NCBI GenBank assembly: GCA_900618425.1
Contig: UZAN01039481.1
Coordinates: 1-64,000 of the forward strand
Direction of reading: 5' to 3'
DNA length: 64,000 bases
Source of the DNA: Echinostoma caproni
Lineage: Eukaryota; Platyhelminthes; Trematoda; Plagiorchiida; Echinostomatidae
The number at the start of each line of letters is the position of its first letter. Within the stretch, counting starts at the first letter, position 1. Position numbers and translations under genes: made by a program. Below the pieces are notes generated by a model that saw only the letters and a program-made list of their open reading frames with translations, did no database searches and had not been told where the DNA came from. Positions 11,574 to 24,540 of this stretch are shown one piece after another.

Positions 11574-11729
11574 CTCCAGTTTGCCAAAATCTTGGCAATA
11601 AAACACCATGTACACAGGAGTCAGAGCCAAGGGTAGAGGTCGGAAAGCCTTTGTTAGATGTTTGCTCACATAGATTGATGTCTGGTTTTCCGTTAGTCTG
11701 TATACAGATTTCAGATGAACCGCACCGTT
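11574..11729 (-). CDS. candidate Cys-rich exon
   Basis: On the minus strand a pyrimidine-rich stretch and CACAG acceptor precede 156 nt ending at a GGAG/GTAAAT donor. The exon is phase 1-1, typical of extracellular modules. It encodes about 51 residues with four Cys (CGSSEIC, NLCEQ, DSCVHG) and many Ser/Thr/Asn. No family is recognised. The frame extends beyond both splice sites (11814-11554). Confidence 0.4.
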
Positions 11730-12357
11730 CTGTGTCGTATTGATTTTGTGGTCGGAAAATGGAGATAAATGTCATTAGTGTTTTCATTTTAACGAAGACG
11801 GAATAGTTGGTCAAACCTAAACGCTCGCATTAAATGCTGAGTAGAGACTGAGCCGCCTGAGCTGCCCGCATTTTCCAAAACGCATTCAAGGGAAATTGTG
11901 CAGAATAACAGCATTGTTGGGCGACCATGCATAGGAATTTTTAATGAGTGCATTTATCTAGATGAGCGACTGTGCGACTGTTATATTTGATACCTATGGA
12001 GGTTTGTTGCTGAATTGGAAACCTCGTCTTTCGTCTCTACATATTGTTGTCAGATTGATGGGGTAGAAGTGTGGAAAAAATGATTATTTTATTACAATAG
12101 TGACTTTAATCATGTAGATGTTTTAAAATATCGGTAACTGACTAACCAGAAAAAATCGTCAGCAGCGTTGATAATACGTGTGATTTCTAGTTTTTTCAAA
12201 CAGTCCACACGAACCTACGCATGTCCGAAAATACTCCTGCTATATCTATCCCAATTATTTGTATTACATTATCATATGTCCAAATGCAAACCCACACAAC
12301 TCATACGTTTTCGTAAAATATAATAATTATCTGTGAGTTGTTCTTGTGTTCACTTAG

Positions 12358-12483
12358 ATTCTTCCGTTTTTCCTCGAACGATTTGGTCCTCATAGTTCGT
12401 TTCAAACGGTTAAGTTTTTGGAAGTACCATATCTATGTTTTGGAGGCAATGTAGAATGTAATCATACAAAGACAGACAAATTG
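12358..12483 (+). CDS. candidate exon, 42 codons
   Basis: A good acceptor (TTCTTGTGTTCACTTAG) opens a frame of 54 codons without a stop. A TTG/GTGAAT donor at 12483 would give a phase 0-0 exon encoding ILPFFLERFGPHSS, then VPYLCFGGN and an N-glycosylation-type NHT. A second frame is open for about 30 codons. The phase agrees with the candidate exon at 13009. Product unknown. Confidence 0.35.
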
Positions 12484-13008
12484 GTGAATCCGCTATTCAA
12501 ATCTCTCGTTTCAAAAAAGTAGTTTAGTTATGTATACATGTACAGGGAAAATTCAAACTGTCAGCCAGTTTTTCAATATTTTTTGGAATTGGAAAACCCT
12601 GCAAGATCTCGAATTCTGTAGCAAGAGATCATTTTCCCAGAAATTGCGTATGATATCTGTGCATAAAAGTTAACACAAAGCCGATCATTTTCCGGGCAGT
12701 TGGATGCACACTATTATCTGTTTCTTCGTACTGTTAACTCCATATTATCCATGTTTAATTGCTAATGCACGTATGTTGATGTAAAACCTATTCCACAGGC
12801 ATTCGTCAAAGTAGCAAACTGATAGTCAGTTTATTCCAGAATTACAGAAGGAACTGCACGCATTGGAAAACACCCACCATGTTCAGTAATGCTCTAAGAA
12901 AAAGATAGATCGTCAAAATCGAAACCGTACGAAGATGATGCCCCTGTAATATCCCAGTGAAACTTGCACACATTTCCTAATGGTTTATTCACATCCATCA
13001 CCGTCTAG

Positions 13009-13047
13009 CGTTACCAGTACAAAGATCTAGCAACGAAGAATGCGTCA
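13009..13047 (+). CDS. candidate 39-nt exon
   Basis: The acceptor ATCCATCACCGTCTAG is followed by 13 codons in phase 0 (RYQYKDLATKNAS) and a GTAATG donor. It is symmetric and compatible with the phase-0 end of 12358-12483. Short and uncertain. Confidence 0.25.
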
Positions 13048-15298
13048 GTAATGATGAACTACTAATAAATGCGATGGATGATAACTTTAGTAAGCTTTAT
13101 TGTTTGTAACTACGAGAGTGAACTTTGAAGCTTTCAAGCGGCAAACAGGGACAAGAACATTCCATATGGACTTTGACCCGATGTGCAAGTACTCGAGTTA
13201 ACTGTCATGTTAAAAGATCAGTGATTCATTTTTTCACGGACGTTTAATAATCCAGTTAGGCAGGCGGTTTTCACGGCTCACCAAAGTCTGCTTTTAAAAC
13301 TGCACAGGTAAGTTCATCCTCTGGTTGGCCGTATCTGCATATCGCTCCGTAAGGAGGTTGAGCTTGAACTAAACTTCCTGTTTGAATCATTTGATAGAAG
13401 ACAAGTTTCAAATCGACACATTTTACCAGCTTTGAATCAAAAAGCATTATCTAGAAAAATAATCTATTAAAAAAGATTAAAGCATTCATTAGAAATAAAT
13501 TGTAGATAACAAAACGGTTGGGAAGAATAAAGAATACACAAATTCGGGATATTATCCACTGAGAAAATCGTAAGGTTTGACATCACATCGAAAAAATGAT
13601 AAAGGCCACGTACCCTGTAATTTTCAAGACGTTAGTGTACTGTCTGAAGGGTTTATAATAGCAACTATCAAAGCTGGGATAAGAAGACACGTACATATAA
13701 AATATGGGGCTTAAAAGGGTAACTGGTTTATATATAATCGGTGAATGGCAGTCTATATAATAATCCAATCACCGATGCTTCATGGTTTGAAAACCCAGAA
13801 AGTCAAAACATAATGCTTCATGCGCTACAACTGAATTCAGGCAACATTTTCCACATACGACTGAAATGTTTAGATCCAATAAAACGTTTTAGAACTGATC
13901 TTTTGCTGTAGTCCAGGTAAGTTTCAAATTTACTTCAAGGCTGCTAAATTTTTGAAAAAGATTGCAACAGTTGGATTCTTTTAGGGGAAGTCAAGAAGTC
14001 GATCACCCATGCTCCCATTGTGCTGGTCGCAGGAGGAAAAGGCACGTCAAACTCTTCACATTGCACAATCATCTTACTGATAGAGCATTTGGAATCCAGT
14101 CTTAGAATACCAACATTTCGGTTCTGTTTGAATGGGCCAATACCTGTTTTTCTTTCAGATCCGACTAATATATGTTTTGTTTCCTTTTTTGCTGTGGTTT
14201 ATTCATACACTAGCTGGAGTTATTCTGACAGATGTTTGAATGTAATGAAGAATCTTTAGCAGTTCAATCGAATAGAATTTTAGCTTGTTAAAATCTTGAT
14301 GATAAACAATTCCGTGCATTCGAAAGCATACTTATCAGTAAACGCGTACGAAACTTTGAAAATGAGTTTCACTGTAAAATCAATTTACTAAAATTTCATA
14401 AAATATCTTCCCTGGTCTGCTTTGAAGGAGTTGTTCAACAATGCGGCGCATCTCCTTTCGAACCACTAATGGGGCAAATTACATGAATTAAGTACCATTG
14501 GTAATTTTTTCTAACGAAGTCAACTGGGATAATATTTATTAGCTTCTTCCAATATATTCAATAAACTAGATGTCATTTAAGAAATTTTGTTTCTAAAATG
14601 GTGCCGAAGAATATCCTATCTTGGCTGGAGTTTTACAAGAATATCACGTGCGGGTTGCAAGGAAAAACAAAGAAAACCCTTTGGGTACAGAACAATAATT
14701 TTTGAGGCAAAATCGATTGTTGCAATAGTTTGCTTTAGCTCGACCAACCGATTCCCAAATTCATTTATATAGGCTTTGTGTACAGCTGTGTAAAACGTAC
14801 TGCTGATTATAGTTGTTAATTTTTAATTCTAATTTAATTTTTATAAGTTTTTAAAGGTTCTCTTTTTCGTGTGTAGAGATTTTTTTCGCAATGTAAGGTT
14901 CATTGTTTAATCCGTAAGTTAACCAGTGCCTAAGGGAAGGTTTTCTGAAAACTGGAAACGAGTGTAATTTATAGACAAAAACAAAGCCATGTTTTCACCC
15001 GTATGAAGAAATTTGGATCATGGTCTTTGATGAGCTAAAAAGCAGCAATGGAACTTGATACTTTCCTAATATCGAGTTGGCGATAGCAAACGAAACTCAT
15101 TGTGGGTGTACTAACACGCCGTCAGTCGTGTCAACCGGACTCAGATGGTCTATTGTTCATCTCAATTTATAAATTTCTTCTGTATTCTTTAATACGAAGT
15201 TATCAAGGCAACAGCAATCATGAATGATTAACAATAGGGACTTGAGAATCAAGATTTGACGTAAACGATATTTCTTTATTTAGCTAAACTAGTTTCAG
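13048..15298. other. no clear gene
   Basis: An acceptor at 13984 (GGATTCTTTTAG) is followed by about 100 nt open in all three plus frames, but there is no good donor, so I cannot choose a frame. The rest is AT-rich without recognisable domains or repeats. Confidence 0.4.
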
Positions 15299-15346
15299 TG
15301 AAGTATGCGCTGAAGAAGTCGAATGACCCAGAGCATTGTTGTTCCA
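15299..15346 (+). CDS. candidate 48-nt exon
   Basis: The acceptor CTAAACTAGTTTCAG precedes 48 nt open with two leading bases (KYALKKSNDPEHCCS) and one trailing base before GTACAA. Its end phase would suit the exon at 31747. Low information content, so tentative. Confidence 0.22.
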
Positions 15347-15720
15347 GTACAACGAGATGAACAATTTAAAACTGTGCACTTCTACAGAAAAAGGCACATT
15401 ATAGTCAAACCTAAATTCACAATGAAAACTATCTTGTTATTACCAATGCTTTTTTCTTAGAGATTGCTGAGGTGATTCTCGGGATTTTCTTATTTCAATG
15501 AAATCGAAACAAAAAAAAGGAACTTTCAAATTGTTTGTCTCCAAAAGTGGTCAAGTATTTGTCGTCCTGGATTTGAAAGAGGAAAGGGAAACCCTTTGAT
15601 ATGATCGGAAATATTCACCTCATTGACTTTTCTTTTTTTTCTTCGACTCATAATTACAAAATTTTCATGAACGAAGAAGCGGCCAATCCAAGGGATGCCA
15701 TACAATCCACAATGAAGAAG

Positions 15721-15786
15721 GTCAGGCAGTAGTGCCGGGATTCGAACACACGTCTTATTTGGTGACATTACCAACGGGCCACCACA
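15721..15786 (-). repeat. tRNA-like (SINE head) on minus strand
   Basis: Read on the minus strand, GGTGGCCCGTTGG resembles a Pol III A-box and GTGTTCGAATCCCGG contains a good B-box, about 35 nt apart. The cloverleaf stems are poor, so this is a tRNA-derived SINE head or pseudo-tRNA rather than a functional tRNA. A related B-box context (GATGTGTGTTCGAATCTC) occurs at 33485-33550. Confidence 0.5.
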
Positions 15787-16985
15787 ATAACGAAATGCTT
15801 CCGTATAAGACATACCATATCACAATTTATAGTTTTCTGCTTGTTCTCCAAAAAGCAGGGGATTGATGATAACAAAATGCTTTTTCGTAGAACGTAATAC
15901 AAAATTATTTTAAATGAATGAAATGAATACAGAAATTTTAAAGATTGTATTTAGGGCATAAGCATATTCTTATTATTCCTGAGGAATCAACCCGAAAGGA
16001 AGCCCCCGTTGTGTCACAATAAGCACGCGAGCCTTTCTGCCTATGTTGCTCTACATTTCAGTACGAACGGCAACAGTCACATGACAGTAAAATTCACATA
16101 AACGTAGCAACCTGTAGGGATGCAAGAATAAAAACATCATTCGTGGTGAGAGCTCCTCACAGTCACAATAGCATAAATATTAATAACTCTACAGTCACAC
16201 GGCAACGAATGTTCTGCACTAATTAGTTCAAACTAGTAAACCTAAGAAGGATAGAGTAGCGGACAATCTTTGAAGTGTGATTTATTCTACCTCGGTCTAG
16301 TGATTTCTCTGAAATATACCTTGTGAACGCAGTTATTGGTGAATGTAACTGCTAGTAGTCTCCAGGCAGAAGTAGTATCCAGCGAGAAACTTGGGCAAAA
16401 TAAAAGTAGAAAGCATGCGATTGCATAATATTTTTGGAACGTACTGCGATTTAGTTCCTTGCAACTGAAAACTTCGCTGATCCACTGATCATATACAAAC
16501 GTTAATAACATTCACCAAGTGTCAAAAGTCTAGAACCCCCTTTGGGTTCAACATTATTTCAACTTCTGATTAAAACACAGCATCTGATTTGGCGTTTTCT
16601 TGCAATAAGCCATCAATACGCCTGAATACGATTTTGTACTAGTTAGCTTCTAATTGAAAGTAATTATAATCGGTAATGTAAAGTAATACTGCGACAGGAG
16701 TACCGTATCAATTTGGATTCAATTAGAATGAATCAAGTTAGTGAAGTAGACATCTGCGATTCTCTGTTGGAATCTTGACAAACATTTCTGACATTTATGG
16801 AATGTCTGCTTTGTACTCGACCCCCAAAGAGCGAGCAACCTAGTTACAGAAGGCTGCAATAAATAAAATCACTTTCGTAACCGTCGTACAGAGAAATGAA
16901 GTGAACCCAACTTCACTTATCACTGCCAAAATCGCAATGTATTCCAAGTTAGTGAAAATATGCAGATGCTGGGATTGTTCCAAGG
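15787..16985. other. no feature recognised
   Basis: AT-rich unique-looking sequence. No ORF, motif or repeat that I can support. Confidence 0.5.
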
Positions 16986-16989
16986 CAAA

Positions 16990-19350
16990 AGAACAAAGAG
17001 AATGCATAACCTGAATACATATTTATACATACATATTTATTCAAGCATTATGACTTGAGAACAAAAAAATGCCACTAATGTCAGTTCATAGACACATCCT
17101 CCAGTGTCTCCACCTAAAGGGTATTCTGGAACCCTGTCAGGAAGGCGAGAGACACCTACCTACCTTACCCAATCGCTTTATGCACTTCATGCCTCGTTTT
17201 CACGTCTTCTATTGACCTGCAAATAATTACTTACATCTAGCCAGGAGCTTCTTCAGCGAATACGGAGCGGTTTGACAGACAAGAGCTGGGCATGCATAAT
17301 GCGCATCTTAACCAGCGAAGTTTACTAATCAGAATTCGATGCGTTGGCAGGTTTGCCCCGATAAACTCCCAAACACACGACAGCTTACTTTCAGGTTCCC
17401 ATTGCAGTTGGTTTCAGAACAGGACCAGTAAACAACCGTTCTTCAGCAACACTACGGTTTGAATGTACAAATCACACAACGAACGAAGTGATAGCATTTG
17501 GCAGCCTGTCAGGTGCGTTTTGCTAGCCCTCAAACAACTCTAAAAGATAAACAATGTAATCAGCGTGCTCTAAGTCACACGGCTTTCCTCCAGCTGGCTA
17601 TTCGATGTAACATTTTAAAGACCACTTGGTGAGTTCTCCTGCAATTTGTTCCACTTGGAACTTGAATGACAATGACGACATAAGGCCTTCTTGGCACGCA
17701 CTGATGCTGAAATCTAACGCACTACCTAATTCTTTATGGGCTCTTATTCTAGCAGACGTAGGTGAATTCAGTAACCTCAGTAAGTTGATCTAGTTCTGGG
17801 ATACTATCTTTTCGAAGAAACAGACATAATAAAGCTTCGTACCCCACTGATCTGAATGCTTTTTTCAGAAACACTGATATCTTTGATCTAGGACATGACG
17901 TAAAGTAAACGTGTGGTCATGCACCCACGAAAAGACAGGAATACTGCTTGGTTTTCATGAACATTGGTCTCTTATACGAGTCAGACGATGAAGTATGTCA
18001 AAGGCTAACACTGGGTTGAGGATTGGGATCAAACTTGCTCCACGGTGGTTTACCTAACGACTGCGTAAGTCTTTGCGAGATTCAATCTTTTGAAAATAAT
18101 AACGATCAGTGATTCACTCCAAGATTATGTAATACGCTACTGTGACCTGATGCTGTTCAGTGAGTCAGCAATAGAACGGAAGAGGTTATCATCTCTCCCA
18201 TTTTGAAAAGATTAGGAGTAACCCCGTGAAGTGCTGTTACTTTTGCTCTCTTTAGATAGAACTCCTGCTTTTGTAAAACGTTCACATCACTCTTTCCCCC
18301 GAGCTTCAGCTAAAGAAGGCGAGATAATCTGGTTAGCATCAGGCCAGCAGAACCTTTCGTTGAAGTACTCCACCCAGCGATAAAACCGCTGTTTCCACAA
18401 TATGAATATATTGTCAAGTTTTATCTCATATGGTTATCAAAACTAGGTAGGTTTCATCGATCCCTAGTATCATGTATCAGTTGGAACACTTATTCACTAT
18501 TCCTTGGTGCAGCTGCTACTTACAGTTTACTAGCTATTGCTGCCCATCAGTTCAGGTTCCTTCCTAAGGCTCTTCGCGAGCCGACTTTGCAGATGCAACC
18601 CACTCAGTTTTGAACCCAGCTGTTTGCGATTTGTCGTTTGTACTTCACCATGGCTACTGACTGATGAGATACTCTAATTTTTAAAAGATTTTCTGCGGAA
18701 AGAATTGCTCATTCAATCTCAGTCTATTTTTCATCGTTATCACCACGTTGCAGTGCCCTCATCTCATTCTAGCATTGACGGATATTAGAAGAACAGCTAT
18801 CCGAGTTTGCAGATTTGGTCGGAGATCGCTGAATTAGGGTGCGAATTACATAAAAAACGAGACTTGATGGGAATCAACGCAAATGGAGCAATAGAACCAG
18901 TAATTGTGTGTTTTATGGCCAGTGTGAGTCAGCGTACCCACTAAATTGGAGAGCCACGTTGCATTTCATCGAGAGTGGCTAAATACTTTGGTAATTCACA
19001 GGAACAGATTTAAGTAGCCGATAACCGTTTTCGATTCTATGGCAGAGCATAGCTCAACGACTGCCTGAGCAAACTCCACGGCGCTCAATTGTCCAACCTG
19101 CGAATGGTAACCGCTTGCAAGCATAGCTATATCGGAGCTTCAGATAATCTGAATGCGTTCATGTTTTTCGTGTCAGAACTGTAGTTGGTTGGTGCATGGT
19201 TGGTAATGAAATAAATACCAAAAACCCTTGAGTGTCGCTTCCCTTCCGAACACTTTGATATTTGGAACAGCGTCGCAAATGACTGACTGCTGTCTGTCAT
19301 CCAATCGACAAGTGAAGCTTCGGCTGTATTCTTGAGTACAACATACTCCG
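16990..19350 (-). mobile_element. RTE-clade non-LTR retrotransposon relic
   Basis: No long frame survives, but minus-strand fragments in three frames are recognisable in the expected order. They are an endonuclease end (ENGYRLLKS, then GTLTHTGHK; about 19.05-18.9 kb), the linker WVEYFNERFCWPD (about 18.33 kb), RT fingers VNHRG.SLIPILNPVLA and DILHRLTRIRDQC (about 18.0 kb), HTFTLRHVLDQR, a degraded palm, and a C-terminal RLPDRVPEYP (about 17.12 kb). The order and residues match RTE elements such as trematode SR2-like families. The 3' end has a short AT repeat (16,998-17,045), as RTE tails do. It is dead: many stops and frameshifts, with no YADD frame intact. Confidence 0.7.
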
Positions 19351-19355
19351 CGGAC

Positions 19356-21290
19356 CTAATACGCGGTATTCGTTGTCGATTGATGTGCGGAGGAAGTAGC
19401 CCAGAATAAATCTGTCGTAATTAAGTGGCTTATAGATCTGCAGTCCTGAATTTCTGCCTTGATAAGCCAGAGACAGATTGTATTGTAATGTATTGCATTG
19501 TAATCAAGCTTTGGAGATTTATATACACAAGCTTTCAGCCAAAAAATAGACCACCGGTACAATTCCGGTAAAAACAGTGGGAAAAAGTGGGATGTGAAAA
19601 CGTACAAAGATATGAGTTAACCACCAAATGCATTTGAAAGCTCAGAACGAACACTTTCATTGTCGGTTAGTATCCGGGCAAGATAGGGTACCAAAGGGTT
19701 TCCGTATGCGGATATGCGAGACAGGATAAGTTTATACTTGTAACGGGTGGAGGGGTGGGATTCGCATGCACACAAGTCAGTGTGTGGAGGATGGCTGCAA
19801 TCATATAGGATAATGCCAACAAACTTTAAGCATGCATCAATATGGGCAATACACATACTGCCAATCAGAACAGATAACGGAACTTGGGAGACACGGCTGA
19901 TCATTGAGAGGCTACGCCTCAGCAACTTGAAATCAGCCTTCAACAAACCAAGGAAAAATTACAGGAAAGCAGTGAAAAAGTATAAGGAGGACACATTGTT
20001 GAACGAAAGTGTTTATCACCGACGAATCAGAACGGAATTGGAGCAGTCTTATTATCTGAAAAGCGAGCCTTTTAAAATTTCGAGCAATACTTTGGGTATG
20101 TAAGGACCAACGAAGGTTACTTTCAAGTGTGACATCTAAGTACTTCACATGGCTGACCCTGCTCATCGGCCCTCCATGATTCTGGACATTGACGGAGGGA
20201 GTTGGGGTGCAGTTTAGAGTAAAAATACATTCAAGGCATTTTCAGGATTAAGATTCAGACCGGAAGAAGTGGAATATGAAATAAGGTGGGATAGGTTTGT
20301 ATTATATTCAACCAGTTCTGATTGGTTAGATATGAAAACAGAAAGTTACTAATATAAGTCGAAAAAGATAAGGTGATAGGACAGCACCTTGAGATACAAA
20401 CGAGCTATTGAGTGATGCGATTAACTGTCTTCGTCCCAACTTAACATACTGATATCTTTGTGAAAAGTAATCTGCAAGCCACTTAAGAACAGAAGCCAAA
20501 CAGCCAAAAGATTGAAGCTTGTTAAGTAAAAGACAGCGGGGCACCGAGTCGAAAGCGGAGGAGTAGTCAAGGAATGCACAATGCACATGTTTAGCTTTCT
20601 CGTTAAGGGACTTATAGATGAAATAAACGGTATCTAGTGTAGAGCGGTTATGTTTGTATGCAAACTGATAAGTGTCATTGGGGGTGGTAGGAGATAACTG
20701 AAGACGGTGCAGAACTGATCCCTCCATCAATTTCAAACCAGTGGAGGTGAGAGCAATTGAACTGAAACGCTTCGCTATTGGAACCTTTGACGTTCCTTTT
20801 GGGATGGGAGTAATTCTCACTGGGCGCCAGCAGTCTGGAATAGTTCGGAGTTCGAGTGAAAGATTAGCTATGCGTGCGAAATTCTGAGACAGTGGCAGAG
20901 CATCGTGTTTAATAAGGATGAAACTTAAGTTGTTTGGACCAGGTGTGGTGGATACCTTGAGAGAACACGTGTTTATACATCTCACCAGAGGTGATGGGAT
21001 TAAACGAAGGTTGGATGCTTGGAGAACTGGAATCGGCATAACTGGGGCATTTGTGGGATGAAGAACGAATAAATGCATTGTTCAGTTTTTCAATATCGAT
21101 AGAGGGACTGGAAATCACTGTATTCTGCCTGCAGAGTAGATTGATTCCACGCCACACAGATTTACAGTTCGTCGTCCCAAAAAAATGATTTACATAAAGG
21201 GCGTCCAACGGTCTTATTTCACTCTTGATCAGGAACGATAAGAAAAGGAGGTTCATTGCACGCATTAGACAAGGTTGTTTTGAGCACCCA
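19356..21290 (-). mobile_element. CR1/jockey-like non-LTR retrotransposon, 5' truncated
   Basis: The minus strand contains a linker (21265-20909), then a reverse transcriptase frame of 250 codons (21078-20326) with finger motif DCWRPVRITPIPK, palm motif A FLDYSSAFDSVPR and motif B SQGAVLSPYLF. A frame change precedes the C-terminal domain, which includes YLDVTLESNLRWS (about 20.14 kb) and YLARILTDNESVRSEL (ending 19617). An AT-rich 3' region with ACAATACAAT-type repeats follows to about 19.36 kb. The endonuclease is absent, the usual 5' truncation of such elements. At least two frameshifts make it inactive. Confidence 0.85.
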
Positions 21291-23272
21291 CATCCGTGTC
21301 CTCACATTGAAGGCCCTCAGATTCTGAGTTTAACGAAGCTTCAGAATCTTCATTTATTTGGTAGCTAACCAATTATACTGCCATTTGGTAACCACCTTTG
21401 GCAAGTGACCAACAAGTCGCCTGATGTGATATTATGAGTTGGGTGGAAAAGGGTTGAATTTTATGAGTTGTAGACCACTGATTACCTCCAGCCTGGCTAG
21501 ATGCAATGGTTGGTATCGTTGTGATTGTCCTGCACCACAGTTATCTTCCTATTACATTCTTTTGAGTTTGAAGAATGGGTATTCAGGGTGTTCAAGAACC
21601 TAACCGCAAAGCAGCAGATGAGGCAAAGCGGAGGCCTATTTAGTTGGATCAATTTTTACCTTATCGTTTTTACCGAGTGATAGAACAACTTGAGTCGAAC
21701 CCCCAACCTAGAGGGCGGAAAGTTTTTGACCCCACCTGCTTGACTTGACATTTCAGTGTGAGTATATTTTTTGATTTGATAAACGCCACCCTGTTTAGCG
21801 CGTTCGGTTATAAAGGTGCCAAAACCAGAACGCTATCCAACGGTGCAGTGACTTTGTGATGATAAAGAGCACCAAAATATTTTAGTTTGACAGAATTCCC
21901 GCAGTTAATTGACAGCTTATGAACCAGCTGTAAATAGGCCGAACCAGGTTCATCGCTGTTATTCTCGTTCGGAAAAGACATTCCGATGTTTCCAGAAGGC
22001 AAATCAAAGTTTTCATCAAAGTGAGTTCAACGGATATGAGTTCAAAAAATGCTGCAGCAATTAAAAGCCTCATTTATTGCGTAGTAAGAAATAATCAGTA
22101 CACGGAGAAAAAAAAAATAAATGGACTGTCGAAGAAGGCATTCTGAGTAAACAGTAACGCTAGCTTCGGTCTCCACTTTTTAGCATTCGCTTCATGAATG
22201 AAATCTCACCCTGGATTAAATCCCCACAATCGAACAATACAATAAACATTTAGGGACTTTGTGTGGAGCAAGCAGAATACACCATGTGATGAAGAAATGC
22301 ACTCACCATACTTCAACGAGACGCTTGTTTCTTGTGTCCGTTACATGATCGGGCAGAGGCCATGTGTCATGGAGATAATGCCACAGTTCACAACTCCCAT
22401 ATTATCAGAGGCTGACAGCGGGGTTTGGAAACGATAGGGGCCGGATAATTCTGAAGAGATTCAAATGTTATATATCTCCCCTGATTAAGTGTTGGACGAA
22501 AGTTTAGATAAGGTGAGATAACTTGAAAAGTCAATGCTGTGTTACATTCGGAAGTGAAGATACTGCGTTAACTTTAAACATTTGAACATGCAAGCCATTG
22601 GTTTCATCTTTTCTCACTAGTAGTAATAAGAAAATTTAATCAGCATAAAATGGGGGTCAAAATTTGACTTTAATTTGCGTGGTGTTTTTTCCCACCCCAA
22701 TTAGTTCACCCTGGCAAACACGAGAACTCATAAATATCAGAGAAGCATGGACTTTTAAACTGATCCCTAGGAAATGGCATGGAAATATTTGCCTTCTTCG
22801 AGGAATTCATCCTCTACATTAAAGTTGAATGTGTTGTTTTGAAGCAGGTTCCCCTTATATTTGTTGAGACTCACGGGTGCACAAACTCATACACTGTTCT
22901 AGAGATGTTGAGAGTTTGGACAGTTTTAAGGTTCTCTTAGGTCTGTATAGCACAACTGGAATTTTTTTTACTTTGGTATATTTCCATGATTGTTCGTCAG
23001 GATGACCTTATGGATTTCTCAAAACTGATTTCTTTCTGAGAAAACTACATGGGGCGGACAATATGTGCCGACTAACGTTTTCATTAGTAATTTCCGTTGT
23101 TTCACAAATGGTGAAACTCAGTCGTGAATGCCTGTTGTCAGTTCACAATAACTGACAAAGAAAGCCGTTGAATTTGGAATGGTGAATCATACAATGAGTC
23201 AATACGATATGTATTAAACGAGACGACAATGAAGCGGATATATTATTCGAAAGTTTGTACTCTTTCCCCTAG
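21291..23272. other. no gene recognised
   Basis: 21.3-21.8 kb is slightly GC-richer than its surroundings and reads like old repeat DNA, but I could not assign it. The remainder has no domain, no tRNA-like box and no convincing exon. Confidence 0.4.
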
Positions 23273-23366
23273 GTCTATGTTCAAACTTGTTGTGCTACAT
23301 GTGCTTCACCGTCCCCGGTTGCTTCATCTATGAGCGACCAAAACACGATTTCCTACCTATCCCTTG
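23273..23366 (+). CDS. candidate exon with possible transmembrane segment
   Basis: An excellent acceptor (TACTCTTTCCCCTAG) and a CCCTTG/GTAAAA donor bound 94 nt. With two leading bases the frame reads NLLCYMCFTVPGCFIYERP, which looks like a membrane helix followed by a polar exit. In phase 0 a Ser/Cys-rich peptide is open instead and would join in phase to the exon at 31747. Which frame is used is undecided. It lies upstream of the gene ending at 33894, on the same strand. Confidence 0.35.
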
Positions 23367-23870
23367 GTAAAAAGCAAGCTCCTGTAATTTGTTGAAGTAA
23401 AAAATTAAATGCATCCGCCAGAAGATGGCAAATATTTGCATTCTAATGATTGGTTGACTATCCAATTCAAAAATCACGCTTAATACCACAGCGATTATTT
23501 ATTTTAAAGTATTTGATTTTGACGAAACGGCTAAATGCCTTTGGATGCACTGAGACATATTTCTGTCTCCTGTATTGCATATATGTGAGTATTGGTTCCA
23601 TATACACTGCACCTCTTTTCGTTGTGAGTGACAAATGAGGAGACCAATACATTGTAATCCGCCGTGGGCAGCTTACTCAAGGGAATACAAGAAGATTTTA
23701 CATTGTTTGTGATAATATGTGGTTGTGATTAAAAGTGAATGGACTAAGGTTACGTGACATTTCGTCGAGTTCTAGTGATACATGGAAGGTGAAATCCGTG
23801 TTTGATAGTTGAAACATTGGGTCTCCTTTTTCAAATCTGCTAGAACAGAGATTAGTCAAATAGCGCGAGA

Positions 23871-24094
23871 TGTCAAGATTTCTTTCAATCTCCCAGGTCG
23901 GTACAACGCAAAATAACTTGGTATTTATAAAAGAACGTCTTGATCGCTATAGTGGTTTAGAGGACGAAAGTCAGGGATGGGGATCAGTTCTAGAAACAGT
24001 CCCACGGTAATTTGACTGGCTGCGTCAGAATCTGTTGTGCACACCAAATTAGATTATGTTACCTGATTAACATCGCGTCGCTGAAAGCTAAGAG
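23871..24094 (+). repeat. fold-back left arm (224 bp)
   Basis: Near-identical reverse complement of 24541-24764, with only a handful of differences. The arms start at TGTCAAGAT and end in the GCGACGCGATG / AAAAGC region. No Pol III box or ORF of note. With a 446-bp spacer they form an 894-bp inverted-repeat element. Confidence 0.9.
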
Positions 24095-24540
24095 CACGGC
24101 AGACAAACTCCATTCTGTTGATCCTGTTGGCAAAGTACCGAAAAAGCGTCTTCCTCAGACTGGCCTTCAAGCGTAATCATCTAATAAGCAACATGCGTCA
24201 CAAGCTCAAGGTGAACATTTCTTCCTGGAGGGTTACGATTGAAATCATACATTCAAGAGAACCAAAAACAGAGCCAATCGCTCAAATCTGCTTCGCATGC
24301 CATCTGTTGTTTCACTTGCAATTGTGATGACACAATAGCGGAACGAATCGCATCCTATCACAACGGATATCCGAACACACTCTCAAATAGGTATTGCAAT
24401 CAATGACGCACCACAATCATATAGGTCGATCTGATTAGAGATATCCGCGGTTGTCAATCGCAAAAAATATCTTTACAATCCGGTACATTGTTGATCCACT
24501 TTTGACATTCATGCTATCATTACGATGGATAGATGTCAGG
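24095..24540. other. spacer of the fold-back element
   Basis: 446 bp between the arms. A 69-codon ORF (24118-24327, +) is basic but has no recognised domain and no transposase signature. The fold-back is therefore probably non-autonomous. Confidence 0.6.

Noticed and set aside
15311..15335. CTGAAGA-AGTC-GAAT-GACC resembling part of a hammerhead
   Set aside because: The GAAA box is missing and the flanks do not pair. The stretch is more likely part of a candidate exon.
18010..18070. A B-box-like AGTTTGATCCC on the minus strand suggesting a tRNA-like SINE
   Set aside because: It lies inside the RTE reverse-transcriptase relic and encodes the conserved NHRG-SLIP region, so the match to a Pol III box is coincidental.
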